Under the pieces are notes generated by a model that did no database searches, was not told the origin of the DNA, and saw only the letters and a program-made list of their open reading frames with translations. This document shows, in pieces, positions 44,981 to 53,904 of a DNA stretch of 64,000 nucleotides. A program made the position numbers and the translations under genes. Origin of the DNA: Saprospiraceae bacterium (GTDB lineage Bacteria > Bacteroidota > Bacteroidia > Chitinophagales > Saprospiraceae); contig JAHDES010000021.1 in assembly GCA_020628645.1 (NCBI GenBank), forward strand, positions 32,392-96,391. Direction: 5' to 3'. How positions within the stretch are numbered: position 1 is the first letter of the stretch; each line of letters begins with the position of its first letter.

Positions 44981-46978
44981 ATGACCAAAACATTCCATTA
45001 TAATTTAAGCAATTGGAAACACCTCTTTTTGTGGTGGGGGTTAAGTCTATTCATTTGTTGCCTATCATCAAATGAAGCTTTAAGTATCCCTTCTATTGAA
45101 AAAACTAAAATTGAACATTCATTTAGCTTACCAAAATTTATACCCAATACAAATTCTAATTCTCACTATTCCACTACATCTATTTTTAACAAAATAAACG
45201 TTTTAGAGAACGGTATTAATACTATTGATTTAACACTATGCGAAAGAGAGTCTATTCTCGTCAACAATACCGTTTATGATTTAAACAATCCTTCTGGGCA
45301 AGAAATTATCCCCAATGGAGGTAGTAGTGGTTGTGATAGTATTATAACTATAAATTTATCTTTTTATCCACCAGCTTATAGTTCTTTTGATCAAGAAATT
45401 TGTACAGATGATAGCTATATTATTAATGGTACTACCTATGACATTAATAATCCAACTGGTACAGAAGTACTTACTGCCGCATCCGTTAATGGATGTGATA
45501 GCATGATCATAATAAATTTATTTCCTACTCCCTTAGCCGCTTCTAGTATTAATGAAGTTTTATGCAGTGGAAATAGTTTGACAATTAATAATACGGTTTA
45601 TGATGAAGAAAACCCATCTGGTGTAGAAACGCTTTTCGGTGCAGCTACCAATGGATGTGATAGCATTATTAATATAGCGCTAAGTTTTGAACCTATTATT
45701 GAAGCATCTTTAACAGGTACGAATTCTATTTGTAATGGTGCAGAAGGTACATTGACGTTTTCTCTAACTGGCGCAGCAAGCTATGATCTTACTTATTCTG
45801 ATGGAATTAATCCTTCCATTACTTTAAATGGAATAAGTGATGGTTATTCCGTCCCGATTAGTCCAAGCAATAATACCACCTATAGTATAGAAACCGTTAA
45901 TCCAAACGCGCTTTGTCCTGCACAAATTGGTACTCCGTTCAATGTAACGGTTGCTGATATAAAAGGTGATGCGATTGCTGCTACCGATTACGGCGATTTT
46001 AATATTAGTTGCCCAAATGCAAGTGATGGAGCAGTGACCTTGACAGGCTTAGTAGGGGTAGCGCCTTTTAGGTATGAATGGACCAATGGATCGACTGCCG
46101 CAACGGTTGCAAATCTTCCTGCTGGAGAATATGAAGTTACTATTACAGATGCTATTGAGTGTAGTACTACAACTAAAGTAACTTTAAGTGAACCGCCAAA
46201 TTTATCGTACCAATTAGCTACTGATTTCTCTGGTTGCACGAGACCTTCAGGAGCAGCTTTAATTGAAAATCTAGCTGGAGGAAATAGTGAATATGAATAT
46301 TCTTTGGATGGTGTTAATTTTGAAGCGACTAATGGAACAAGCATTGCATTATCTGAATTAGATGCTGGTTCGTACACTATTTATTTACAAGATGTAAATG
46401 ATTGCCAAGAAGAAATTGACTTCTATATCGGACAATACCAGGCCCGACCTTTTGAGCTAGGAGAGAATCAAATCATTGCTGAAGGAGAAACAGTAACCTT
46501 AATGCCTTCTTCTATTATTACTTCTAATTCAACTATGGAATGGTACTCAAATGGTATTTTGAGCTGCGATAGCTGTGAACTATTAGAAGTAGCTCCCATT
46601 ATGTCAACTACTTATTCCTTGACTATTACAGACGAACGTCAATGTACACATACAGATTCCATTACCATATTAGTCGAACGTCAAGAAAGCGTTTTTGTAC
46701 CTGATGCTTTTAGTCCTAATAATGATGGGAAAAATGATTCTTGGACCATTTATGCAGGAGCCACAATTACACAAATACAACAACTTCAAATTTTTGATCG
46801 ATGGGGCGTATTAGTACATAGCCGAAATAATATTCTACTAAATGAAGAATTAGAAGGTTGGAATGGTCAATTTAAAGGAAAATCTTTGCCTACAGGCGTA
46901 TACGTATTTTGGGCAGAATTATTGTTAAGTGATGGTACGATAAAAAAGTTAAGCGGAGATATTACTTTAGTACGATAA
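44981..46978 (+). CDS. T9SS type B surface protein with triple short repeat and SprB-like repeats
   Basis: A 665-residue exported protein. A long signal anchor (about 12-34) is followed by three copies of a ~45-residue repeat (residues ~83-127, 140-183 and 194-237), each with C...S..INNTxYD..NPSG.E.L....NGCDSII.I. Next come an Ig-like domain, a SprB-type repeat (~339-405, NISCPNASDGAVTLTGLVG...YEWTNGSTAATVANLPAGEYEVTITDA), another related domain, and the type B T9SS sorting domain from ~574 (VPDAFSPNNDGKND...IFDRWG...GWNGQFKG). Probable gliding or adhesion surface protein. No PorP/SprF gene is adjacent. The gene converges on a glycosyltransferase with a 7-bp gap. Confidence 0.9.
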   Translation: MTKTFHYNLSNWKHLFLWWGLSLFICCLSSNEALSIPSIEKTKIEHSFSLPKFIPNTNSNSHYSTTSIFNKINVLENGINTIDLTLCERESILVNNTVYDLNNPSGQEIIPNGGSSGCDSIITINLSFYPPAYSSFDQEICTDDSYIINGTTYDINNPTGTEVLTAASVNGCDSMIIINLFPTPLAASSINEVLCSGNSLTINNTVYDEENPSGVETLFGAATNGCDSIINIALSFEPIIEASLTGTNSICNGAEGTLTFSLTGAASYDLTYSDGINPSITLNGISDGYSVPISPSNNTTYSIETVNPNALCPAQIGTPFNVTVADIKGDAIAATDYGDFNISCPNASDGAVTLTGLVGVAPFRYEWTNGSTAATVANLPAGEYEVTITDAIECSTTTKVTLSEPPNLSYQLATDFSGCTRPSGAALIENLAGGNSEYEYSLDGVNFEATNGTSIALSELDAGSYTIYLQDVNDCQEEIDFYIGQYQARPFELGENQIIAEGETVTLMPSSIITSNSTMEWYSNGILSCDSCELLEVAPIMSTTYSLTITDERQCTHTDSITILVERQESVFVPDAFSPNNDGKNDSWTIYAGATITQIQQLQIFDRWGVLVHSRNNILLNEELEGWNGQFKGKSLPTGVYVFWAELLLSDGTIKKLSGDITLVR

Positions 46979-46985
46979 AAAGGCA

Positions 46986-48182
46986 TTACCCATCTGCACG
47001 TTTTGCCTTCTCCCAAACTACAGATTGCTGACCATTGATATAACGAAAAAAGCCTCGATATACCGCATAATTCATTACACAAAAATAATAGGGTACAAAG
47101 AACGCTTTGAATTTCAGTTCTTGTCGTTCTAAAATATATCCGATTAAAGCAAGCAAATAAAATCCAATCTGTAAAATCATCGTCCATTTATAAAACACCC
47201 CCGCATCATTCCATACTAAAACGATATTCGCAATAAATACTAATAATAAAGAAAGAGGAGCTAAAGTCCAGCGTAATACCCGATGAGAAATATATTGGAA
47301 ACTGAGCATTCCATATTTAAAAAAGTTCAACAATCCTCTCAATCGAACTAATGCTTGAATCCCACCTGCTGCAATCCTTATTTTACGTTTCAACTCTTCT
47401 TGTACAGAAGCCGAAGAATGCTCTACGGCATATGCCTGCGACTCATAGCGCACTTTATACCCACTTCGAGCGATACCCAAAGTCATCACAAAATCTTCCA
47501 CTACAGTATCTTTACGAACAGGAGTAAACAATTCTGTTCGAATAGAAAACAACTCCCCTGCTGCACCAACGACTGTATTCAATTCAGAATCCCATTTTTT
47601 GAGCGTAGATTCATATTTCCAATAAATGCCCTCCCCTGCTGCACTAGCTGATTCTTTTTCATCCATGGAGATACGTTTTTCTCCTGCTACAGCACCCACT
47701 TTTTCATTCGCATAGTGTCGAACTATATTTTTGATGGCTGCTTTATTGACAAGTGTATTGGCATCGGTATAAATTGTAATGGGTGTATCTATAAATGCCA
47801 TAATTCGTTCAACGGCTGCAATTTTTCCACTTCGTGCATCGACATGATGACAACTCCACTGCACCCCATCAGGATAATTATAGGCACGAATTAAATCTGG
47901 AGTGCGATCATTAGAACCATCCGTTACAAAGAGGAAGTGGATTTTATCTTTGGGATAATCAAAGTCGAGGCAATTTTGAATTTTATTCTCAATCCAATTT
48001 TCTTCATTATATGCTGCAACCACGAAGGTAACAGGAGGAACGAAATCCTCTTTGAAGTCATTTGAATTTCCTTTAAATATTCTTTTAATTCGTACTAATA
48101 GCATTAAGAGTATACCATAACCGATGTAGGTATAAAGAATAATTGCAATAGCAACCCAAAAAATAAGTTTATATGTGACCAT
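46986..48182 (-). CDS. Family 2 glycosyltransferase, membrane processive type
   Basis: A 398-residue GT2 enzyme. An N-terminal membrane helix is followed by the catalytic domain: VVAAYNEENWIENKIQN, FVTDGSNDRTPDLI, YTDANTLVNK (DxD-like metal site), EDFVMTLGIARSGYKVRYESQAYAVEHS (acceptor/base region) and RKIRIAAGGIQAL. Three to four C-terminal helices come after it. The layout matches poly-N-acetylglucosamine synthase or hyaluronan-synthase-like enzymes that polymerise and export sugar chains. It is divergent from the response regulator and the main polysaccharide genes, separated by an 833-bp AT-rich gap, and belongs to that locus by context. Confidence 0.9.
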   Translation of the reverse strand: MVTYKLIFWVAIAIILYTYIGYGILLMLLVRIKRIFKGNSNDFKEDFVPPVTFVVAAYNEENWIENKIQNCLDFDYPKDKIHFLFVTDGSNDRTPDLIRAYNYPDGVQWSCHHVDARSGKIAAVERIMAFIDTPITIYTDANTLVNKAAIKNIVRHYANEKVGAVAGEKRISMDEKESASAAGEGIYWKYESTLKKWDSELNTVVGAAGELFSIRTELFTPVRKDTVVEDFVMTLGIARSGYKVRYESQAYAVEHSSASVQEELKRKIRIAAGGIQALVRLRGLLNFFKYGMLSFQYISHRVLRWTLAPLSLLLVFIANIVLVWNDAGVFYKWTMILQIGFYLLALIGYILERQELKFKAFFVPYYFCVMNYAVYRGFFRYINGQQSVVWEKAKRADG

Positions 48183-49015
48183 AGTAAATTTCTACTGTCT
48201 AAAGAGACGTAAAAGCAATGAAAATGCCAAAATTATGATTTTTATAGCATTTTCCGATTAAATCTATGATTCTGCAATTTTGGAAGAGACAAAGATAAAC
48301 CAATTCCCTCTAGCCTCCATTTTTTTTGAGAAATTATTAAAAAGTTAAAATAAAAAACTGCTATTGAAAAAAACAAAGATTAATTGGTAAAACGTTTAAT
48401 TTTTAAAATTTTTAGCAAGTTATTTTATCCATTTAATAGTCAAATAATTATTTAAAGAAATAATTGTAGAACTACCAAAACATAAATTGGCAGAAAATAC
48501 ATTTAATAAAATGTAAAAATTGTATTGAAACAGGATATTAACTATATTTTTAAGTATATTTGTTATTAAATACACTATTCGAAATATCTATTATATCCAA
48601 TCATTTATACTAAAACTCAATTCAATTAAAATTACTTATTTAATTTTATTGAATAAAAATATTACAAATATTTCTGATATATGGTGTAGATTGCTATTTT
48701 TACATTTTAATGTTAAAGGAAATTGAGAAGTCCTATTTACATTAAATGAACAAAAGAACTAAAACGAATCTTACAAATTCTGTTCATTTAACCGTTCCAT
48801 CCCATATACCCTCCGATTATTTCATCTATCCCCTTTTTGGCTTCTCTCTTATTTGTTTTATCAGAAAGAATCATGTTTTAGGGAATATTAAGTTTGATCT
48901 AACTTATTGTTAGTGTTCAACTTATATCTATTCAACTAAACTAAAATTTCATTCTTTGGCATAATTAATGTCATTTATGAAAAGAAGTGAATGTTGTAAA
49001 ACCGCTAGATGAATA
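48183..49015. other. Long AT-rich intergenic region between divergent polysaccharide genes
   Basis: 833 bp without a convincing gene, very AT-rich throughout. It must hold the promoters of the glycosyltransferase on the minus strand and the response regulator on the plus strand. TATATTTG at 48555-48562 fits the TAnnTTTG box on the plus strand. No riboswitch or repeat was recognised. Confidence 0.6.
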
Positions 49016-49408
49016 ATGAAGAATAAAACGATACTTATAATTGATGACCACGATAGCATTAGACTAATCTTGGGAAGTGTACTCAAGAAACACTACCATG
49101 TAATTACAAAAAGCGATGGTATTGAAGCACTTGCTTGGTTTAGGCGCGGAAATTTGCCTGATCTTATTTTGTTAGACATGCAAATGCCAAGATTAAACGG
49201 TCTCGCTTTCTTACGAAACATCAAGAGTAGCGGTTTTTTCAAAAATATTCCTGTACTCGTTGTTTCTGGTAATGAAAATGACAAGTACGTTGAACAATGT
49301 AGTCGATTAGGAGTTGATGGGTACTTGACAAAACCGTTCAATCCTAACGAATTACGAGAAACGATAAACGGAATCTTATCAATTAACAAAGCACAAGTTA
49401 ATTCATAA
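49016..49408 (+). CDS. Stand-alone response regulator receiver protein
   Basis: A 130-residue CheY-like receiver with no output domain. Key residues are intact: acidic pair D10/D11 (IIDDHD), phosphoacceptor D54 (LLDMQMP), S84 (VVSGN) and K106 (LTKPF). It should be phosphorylated by a histidine kinase, which is not in the window. The sugar-phosphate transferase gene starts 6 bp after its stop and itself has a receiver-like N-terminus, so the regulator may control polysaccharide synthesis by protein contact rather than by DNA binding. Confidence 0.93.
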   Translation: MKNKTILIIDDHDSIRLILGSVLKKHYHVITKSDGIEALAWFRRGNLPDLILLDMQMPRLNGLAFLRNIKSSGFFKNIPVLVVSGNENDKYVEQCSRLGVDGYLTKPFNPNELRETINGILSINKAQVNS

Positions 49409-49413
49409 CACTG

Positions 49414-50526
49414 ATGGACGTACTAAACGCACCTGTAACCAAAGTAGATTATACGGAGACTGATAGCTTATTAGTAGTAGGTTTTGAACAGGCTGACTAT
49501 TATGCTTTAAATAAGTATAAAAATGGCTCTGGTAAATATCACTTAAAACGAATTAATTCCTCTTTTCAAGCTTATCATTGGTTGGTGGATCAATCCAAAA
49601 ATGAACTTCCTGAACGACAAGTAAAAGGAATTCTTTGTGATCTTGCTTTTTTAAAAGCTGATAACTATCGTTTATTAAGTAAAATCAACTCTGATCCTAA
49701 TTTCGCTCATCTCCCTTTTATTACAATTTCAACCGATCATACCTTTATTGAACCACAATCAGCACTTCTCATGGGAATTGATGATTGTTATTATATTCAA
49801 AATTTAAATTGGAAGGATATTCAACGACGCGTAGAATTTTTATCTCGCTTCAAATCACAGATCATGAATACTTCTTTCAGTCGTGATTTTGTCCCTTATA
49901 AAATACCCATCGGAAAACGTATTTTCGATATCACTTTTGCAAGTGCTGTTTTGTTATTTATTTCTCCTATTTTATTATTAATTGCAATTGCTGTACGATT
50001 AGAATCGAAAGGTTCTATTTTTTATACTTCTAAACGAGCTGGAACAGGTTTTCAAATTTTTGATTTCATCAAATTCCGCTCTATGTATCATGATGCTGAT
50101 AAACGTCTAAAAGAAATTGAACATTTGAATCAATATTCAGAAGAAGAAGAAGGTGGAGCTCCTTCCTTCAAAAAATTTGCAAATGATCCGCGTGTAACAC
50201 GTGTAGGAAAAATAATTCGTAAGACGAGTTTAGATGAGTTACCTCAATTGATTAATGTTTTAAAAGGCGACATGTCTATCGTTGGGAATCGACCGCTACC
50301 TTTATACGAAGCAGATATGCTAACGAATGATGAGTGGGCCACTCGATTTATTGCTCCTGCTGGTTTGACGGGCTTATGGCAAATTTCTAAGCGTGGTAAA
50401 AAAGATATGTCTTCGCAAGAACGAATTCAATTAGATATTGATTATGCAAAAAAATATTCTATCTGGATGGATCTAAGCATCTTGATGAAGACTTTACCTG
50501 CTATGATTCAAGATGAGCAAGTTTAA
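49414..50526 (+). CDS. Receiver-like domain fused to a bacterial sugar-phosphate transferase
   Basis: A 370-residue initiating glycosyltransferase of exopolysaccharide synthesis. Residues 15-150 have a receiver-like fold: LLVVGF start, D76 where a phosphoacceptor would sit (GILCDLAFL), S106, but Q129 replaces the usual lysine (YYIQN), so it may not be switched in the standard way. Residues 165-370 are the monotopic phosphoglycosyl transferase: KRIFDITFASAVLLFISPILLLIAI membrane hairpin, YTSKRAGTGFQIFDFIKFRSM, then TRVGKIIRKTSLDELPQLINVLKGDMSIVGNRP and GLTGLWQISKRGKKDMSSQERIQLDIDYA. It transfers a sugar-1-phosphate to undecaprenyl phosphate. Confidence 0.93.
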   Translation: MDVLNAPVTKVDYTETDSLLVVGFEQADYYALNKYKNGSGKYHLKRINSSFQAYHWLVDQSKNELPERQVKGILCDLAFLKADNYRLLSKINSDPNFAHLPFITISTDHTFIEPQSALLMGIDDCYYIQNLNWKDIQRRVEFLSRFKSQIMNTSFSRDFVPYKIPIGKRIFDITFASAVLLFISPILLLIAIAVRLESKGSIFYTSKRAGTGFQIFDFIKFRSMYHDADKRLKEIEHLNQYSEEEEGGAPSFKKFANDPRVTRVGKIIRKTSLDELPQLINVLKGDMSIVGNRPLPLYEADMLTNDEWATRFIAPAGLTGLWQISKRGKKDMSSQERIQLDIDYAKKYSIWMDLSILMKTLPAMIQDEQV

Positions 50527-50619
50527 ATTATTGTCTGTTAAAGTAACACAAACCTATACCGTCTCGTTTTTAACTAATACACACACCAATAAGCTCAAGA
50601 CTAAACGTTTACTTTAACG

Positions 50620-51594
50620 ATGGATTCCCATAAACCTCTAGTTTCAATCATCACACTCAATTTCAATCAATTGGAATTGACCTGTGCGCTATTGGACTCT
50701 ATTAATAAGGTGAGCTATCCCAATTTAGAAGTTTTTGTTGTTGATAACGCTTCTAAAACTGATCCTTTCCCTCATATTCGAGCTTCTTATCCAAACGTTC
50801 ATTGTTTACAAAGTGGCGCCAATTTAGGTTTTGCAGGTGGCAATAATGTGGCTGTTCGTCAATGCAAAGGCGATTATCTGTTCTTTGTTAATAATGATGC
50901 TGAAATCACAGAAGATTGTATCGAAAAACTTCTTGCCGTATTACAATCTGATCCAAAAATTGGTATTGTCAGTCCATTATTGTGTTATTATCCATCTGAA
51001 GAAACGAATCATAAAACGATCATTCAATATGCTGGTACAAGTGAAGTACACCCTTTAACTGCACGAAATAAAACCTTTGGGGCAGGGCAAGAATGGAACG
51101 GGCAATACACTCAAATTCAAGAAACAGCTTATGCACATGGAGCAGCAATGATGGTACCTAGAGAAGTGATTGAAAAAGTAGGGATGATGGAAGAAAGTTT
51201 CTTTCTATATTATGAAGAATTGGATTGGTGTGCCTCAATCAAAAAAGCAGGGTATAAAATTTATATCGAACCTAATGCTTTGGTTTATCATAAAGAATCT
51301 GTAACTGTTGGTAAAGCAAATCCTTTGAAAACTTATTATCAAAATAGAAATCGAATCCTCTTTATGCGACGGCATCATGGAGGATTAAGTCTATTTATAT
51401 TTTATCTATTTTTACTATTTTTTACCATTCCAAAAAATACGCTGAAATTTTTAATTCAGGGCGATTTTGCTCATGTGAAAGCATTTTGGAGAGCTATTCT
51501 TTGGAATATTGGTTCAAAAGATATTGCCCAAGTAACTAAAAACGCCTTAGTTGCTACTCAAAAAAATTCCCAATTCAATTTAGAATCTCATTGA
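50620..51594 (+). CDS. Family 2 glycosyltransferase, rhamnosyltransferase-like
   Basis: A 324-residue GT2 enzyme related to WbbL-type rhamnosyltransferases. Catalytic landmarks: VSIITLNFNQLELTCALLDSI, VFVVDNASKTD (nucleotide-binding), GANLGFAGGNNVAVRQ, YLFFVNNDAEITED (metal-site DxD-like), AHGAAMMVPREVIEKVGMMEESFFLYYEELDWC and the C-terminal membrane-associated helix FIFYLFLLFFTIPKNTLKFL. It probably adds a sugar to the lipid-linked repeat unit made by the upstream transferase, 93 bp away. It ends 7 bp before the next glycosyltransferase. Confidence 0.92.
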   Translation: MDSHKPLVSIITLNFNQLELTCALLDSINKVSYPNLEVFVVDNASKTDPFPHIRASYPNVHCLQSGANLGFAGGNNVAVRQCKGDYLFFVNNDAEITEDCIEKLLAVLQSDPKIGIVSPLLCYYPSEETNHKTIIQYAGTSEVHPLTARNKTFGAGQEWNGQYTQIQETAYAHGAAMMVPREVIEKVGMMEESFFLYYEELDWCASIKKAGYKIYIEPNALVYHKESVTVGKANPLKTYYQNRNRILFMRRHHGGLSLFIFYLFLLFFTIPKNTLKFLIQGDFAHVKAFWRAILWNIGSKDIAQVTKNALVATQKNSQFNLESH

Positions 51595-51601
51595 CTCAAC
51601 T

Positions 51602-52816
51602 ATGTTAAGCATATTCTACATATTACTATACGCAATAAGTGGCTTTCTGATATTTTTTCTGGTATTGCCCTTTTTTACTGTTCTTTTCGCTCAACTATTT
51701 GGAAAAGAAAAATTAGCCAAAAAAACGATTGATAAGCACTACGATTTTGGTTGTATTATCACTGCTTATAAAAATGCTGACATTACCAAGCCGCTTGTCC
51801 AATCTCTTCTAAATCAGAGTTATCCAAATTTTGAGATTTATGTAATGGCAGATGAATGTGATATTAGTAATTATGATTTAGAACACGAAAAATTGACCGT
51901 ATTTCGTCCAGATCCACCACTTCGTTTGAAAGCAAAATCCATCATTTATGCCATGGAAAACTACAAACGGGTGCATGAATATACCGTAGTTTTAGATGCA
52001 GATAATTTGATTCATCCTGAATTTTTACATGAGATCAATAAGTATTGTAATAACGGCCATTTAGCAATACAAGGACAACGAACCGCTAAAAACTTAGATA
52101 CAGTTTATGCTTGTGCCGATTCGACAGGCGAGTTTTATAAAAATTATATCGAACGTTACGCTCCTTATTTAATTGGTTCTTCTTCTGTCATTTCTGGTTC
52201 TGGAATGGCAGTAGAAACGCAATTGTATGCCGATTATTTGAACAGTCCTGAAATACAACGCGGTAAGCACCAATGGAAAAAAATGCTACAAGAAGATAAG
52301 ATTTTACAAAATTTCTTATTGCGCCTCAATCATAAAATTGTTTATGCGTGGAATGCCATTGTCTATGATGAAAAAGTAGTTTCTGGTGAACAAGTAGAGA
52401 CGCAACGTTCTCGTTGGTTATTCTCTTATTTTCAAAACTTACCCAATTCTACAGGTATCATTGGACGAGGCATCAAGAATTTCAGTTTTAATCAATTCTT
52501 TTTTGGATTGATGACGGTTTCTCCGCCATTATTTATCTTGTTATTTGCTTCGATGCTTACTGCTTTAGTAGGAATTATTTTCGCACCTGCTCTTGGTTGG
52601 GCTGTTGTGGGAGCGATTGCTATTTTTGTATTGAATATTTTTTGGAGTTTGTATTTATCTAAAGTTCCTAAAGAAATCTGGCAAACGATTTGGTCCATGC
52701 CTTTGTTTGTTTGGAATCAGATTCGTGCCTTATTTAAAATGGGGAATCCGAATAAAAATTTCAAACATTCAGAACATACGCGTAATGTGTCGATTGATGA
52801 GGTCTTGAAGAAATAG
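51602..52816 (+). CDS. Family 2 glycosyltransferase, membrane-bound
   Basis: A 404-residue GT2 enzyme with one N-terminal helix (LYAISGFLIFFLVLPFFTVLF), a catalytic domain (FGCIITAYKNADITKPLVQSLLNQSYPNFEIYVM, YTVVLDADNLIHPEFL with the DAD metal site, GSGMAVETQLYA, QLEDKxxQ-like EDKILQNFLLR, and VVSGEQVETQRSRWLFSYF with the Q(R)xxRW motif) and two to three C-terminal helices. The QxxRW-like RSRW motif marks it as a processive or cellulose-synthase-like enzyme. It follows the previous GT by 7 bp, so they are co-transcribed. An array of small imperfect repeats follows downstream. Confidence 0.92.
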   Translation: MLSIFYILLYAISGFLIFFLVLPFFTVLFAQLFGKEKLAKKTIDKHYDFGCIITAYKNADITKPLVQSLLNQSYPNFEIYVMADECDISNYDLEHEKLTVFRPDPPLRLKAKSIIYAMENYKRVHEYTVVLDADNLIHPEFLHEINKYCNNGHLAIQGQRTAKNLDTVYACADSTGEFYKNYIERYAPYLIGSSSVISGSGMAVETQLYADYLNSPEIQRGKHQWKKMLQEDKILQNFLLRLNHKIVYAWNAIVYDEKVVSGEQVETQRSRWLFSYFQNLPNSTGIIGRGIKNFSFNQFFFGLMTVSPPLFILLFASMLTALVGIIFAPALGWAVVGAIAIFVLNIFWSLYLSKVPKEIWQTIWSMPLFVWNQIRALFKMGNPNKNFKHSEHTRNVSIDEVLKK

Positions 52817-52835
52817 GTTAGTGGACGTAGTGCCT

Positions 52836-52940
52836 TTTAGATCGCTGCGCTGTGAGACTTTAGATCGTCCACTTTGTGGACTGTGAGACCGCTGCGCTTT
52901 TAGATCACCCACTTCGTGAGTTTAGAGATTGCTGTGTTTC
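52836..52940. repeat. Degenerate tandem repeat array with small hairpins
   Basis: Units begin TTTAGATC (52836, 52859, 52899, with TTTAGAGA at 52921) and several end GTGAGAC or GTGAG. Between are either CGCTGCGCT (twice) or a short palindrome such as GTCCAC-ttt-GTGGAC (52868-52882). The spacing varies from 20 to 40 nt. It occupies the start of the 386-bp gap 52817-53202 and no gene is present. Confidence 0.6.
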
Positions 52941-53172
52941 TTGATTTTTAGGACTAGATTTTAGATGTATGGACTAACTTAATTTAGTCTAACTATTGAT
53001 ACAAAGTTTTATAGATTAAACTACAAGCTCAAAATCAAGCTCAATTCTAGTTTATCTTTTTGAAATTGAAGTTGTGTTTGAGGTTGAAAGTTATTTGAGA
53101 ATATCATTAAGATCAAAAATTTATAGTACTCAAGTGTAGGTGGTGCAAGCATAGCGCGAGAGCATCGATAAT

Positions 53173-53198
53173 CATTAGACAATCGAACATTAGACAAT
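53173..53198 (+). promoter_or_regulatory. 11-bp direct repeat just upstream of the SGNH gene
   Basis: CATTAGACAAT occurs twice (53173-53183 and 53188-53198) with a 4-bp spacer, ending 4 bp before the ATG at 53203. The 15-bp period could be an operator or simply a repeat; no regulator is identified. Confidence 0.4.
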
Positions 53199-53202
53199 TT
53201 CA

Positions 53203-53898
53203 ATGATACGTAAATTGCTACTTTTTTCCTTGTTGTTGAATTTTGCTGGTTTGGCGGTGGGGCTGTATGCTGTTCAGAAATTGGGTGGTATTAAATATAT
53301 TGTTTTTAAAATGAAAAATCGAGGTGTGGCAGGCGTTTATGAACACAGAACTAGTCATTTTGAACAAATGGGAACTCCTTCTAAAAAAATTATTTTTCTG
53401 GGCGATAGTATTACTGAAGCTGGCGAATGGGCAGAATTATTAAACAATCCAAATGCCATTAATCGAGGAATTGCGGGAGATGTAACTCAAGGAGTTTTAT
53501 TACGCTTGCAAAGCATTTTAGAAGCAGAAGCAGAAAAAGTTTTTTTGATGATTGGAGTAAATGATTTAATCATGCGTTCACCAGATTATATCATCCAAAA
53601 TTATCGGAAGATATTAAGCCGTTTCCAAAAAGAAAGTTCACAAACAAAAGTCTTTGTGCAAAGTGTACTTCCTGTCAATAATCAGCTTCGAAATACCAGT
53701 ATTCAAAATCAAGATATTAAACGCCTTAATAAAGAATTACAGCTTCTCGCACAAGAATTTGGTTATGAATACCTAGATTTGCACACGCTTTTAAAAGATT
53801 CGAATGGAAATTTAGCAGAGAAATACAGTGTAGATGGCATCCATTTAAATGGTTTGGCGTATCAGCAATGGAAGCAATTCTTAAATCCCTATTTGTAA
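53203..53898 (+). CDS. SGNH/GDSL hydrolase family protein
   Basis: A 231-residue esterase/acetylhydrolase. After an N-terminal membrane helix (LLLFSLLLNFAGLAVGLYAV) the SGNH blocks appear in order: I LGDSITEAG (S69), II RGIAGDV (G91), III IGVND (N120) and V DGIHL (D211, H214). Such enzymes remove or transfer acetyl groups from sugars or lipids. Its position between glycosyltransferases and the MBOAT gene, 6 bp before the latter, points to a role in acetylating or deacetylating the polysaccharide at the membrane. Confidence 0.92.
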   Translation: MIRKLLLFSLLLNFAGLAVGLYAVQKLGGIKYIVFKMKNRGVAGVYEHRTSHFEQMGTPSKKIIFLGDSITEAGEWAELLNNPNAINRGIAGDVTQGVLLRLQSILEAEAEKVFLMIGVNDLIMRSPDYIIQNYRKILSRFQKESSQTKVFVQSVLPVNNQLRNTSIQNQDIKRLNKELQLLAQEFGYEYLDLHTLLKDSNGNLAEKYSVDGIHLNGLAYQQWKQFLNPYL

Positions 53899-53904
53899 GC
53901 TTGA

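Noticed and set aside
48746..48913. 55-codon open frame with an ATG preceded by an AAAGGAAAT stretch, in the long gap
   Set aside because: No homologous pattern or domain, unusual composition and located in a presumed leader; conservation in relatives would be needed to call it.
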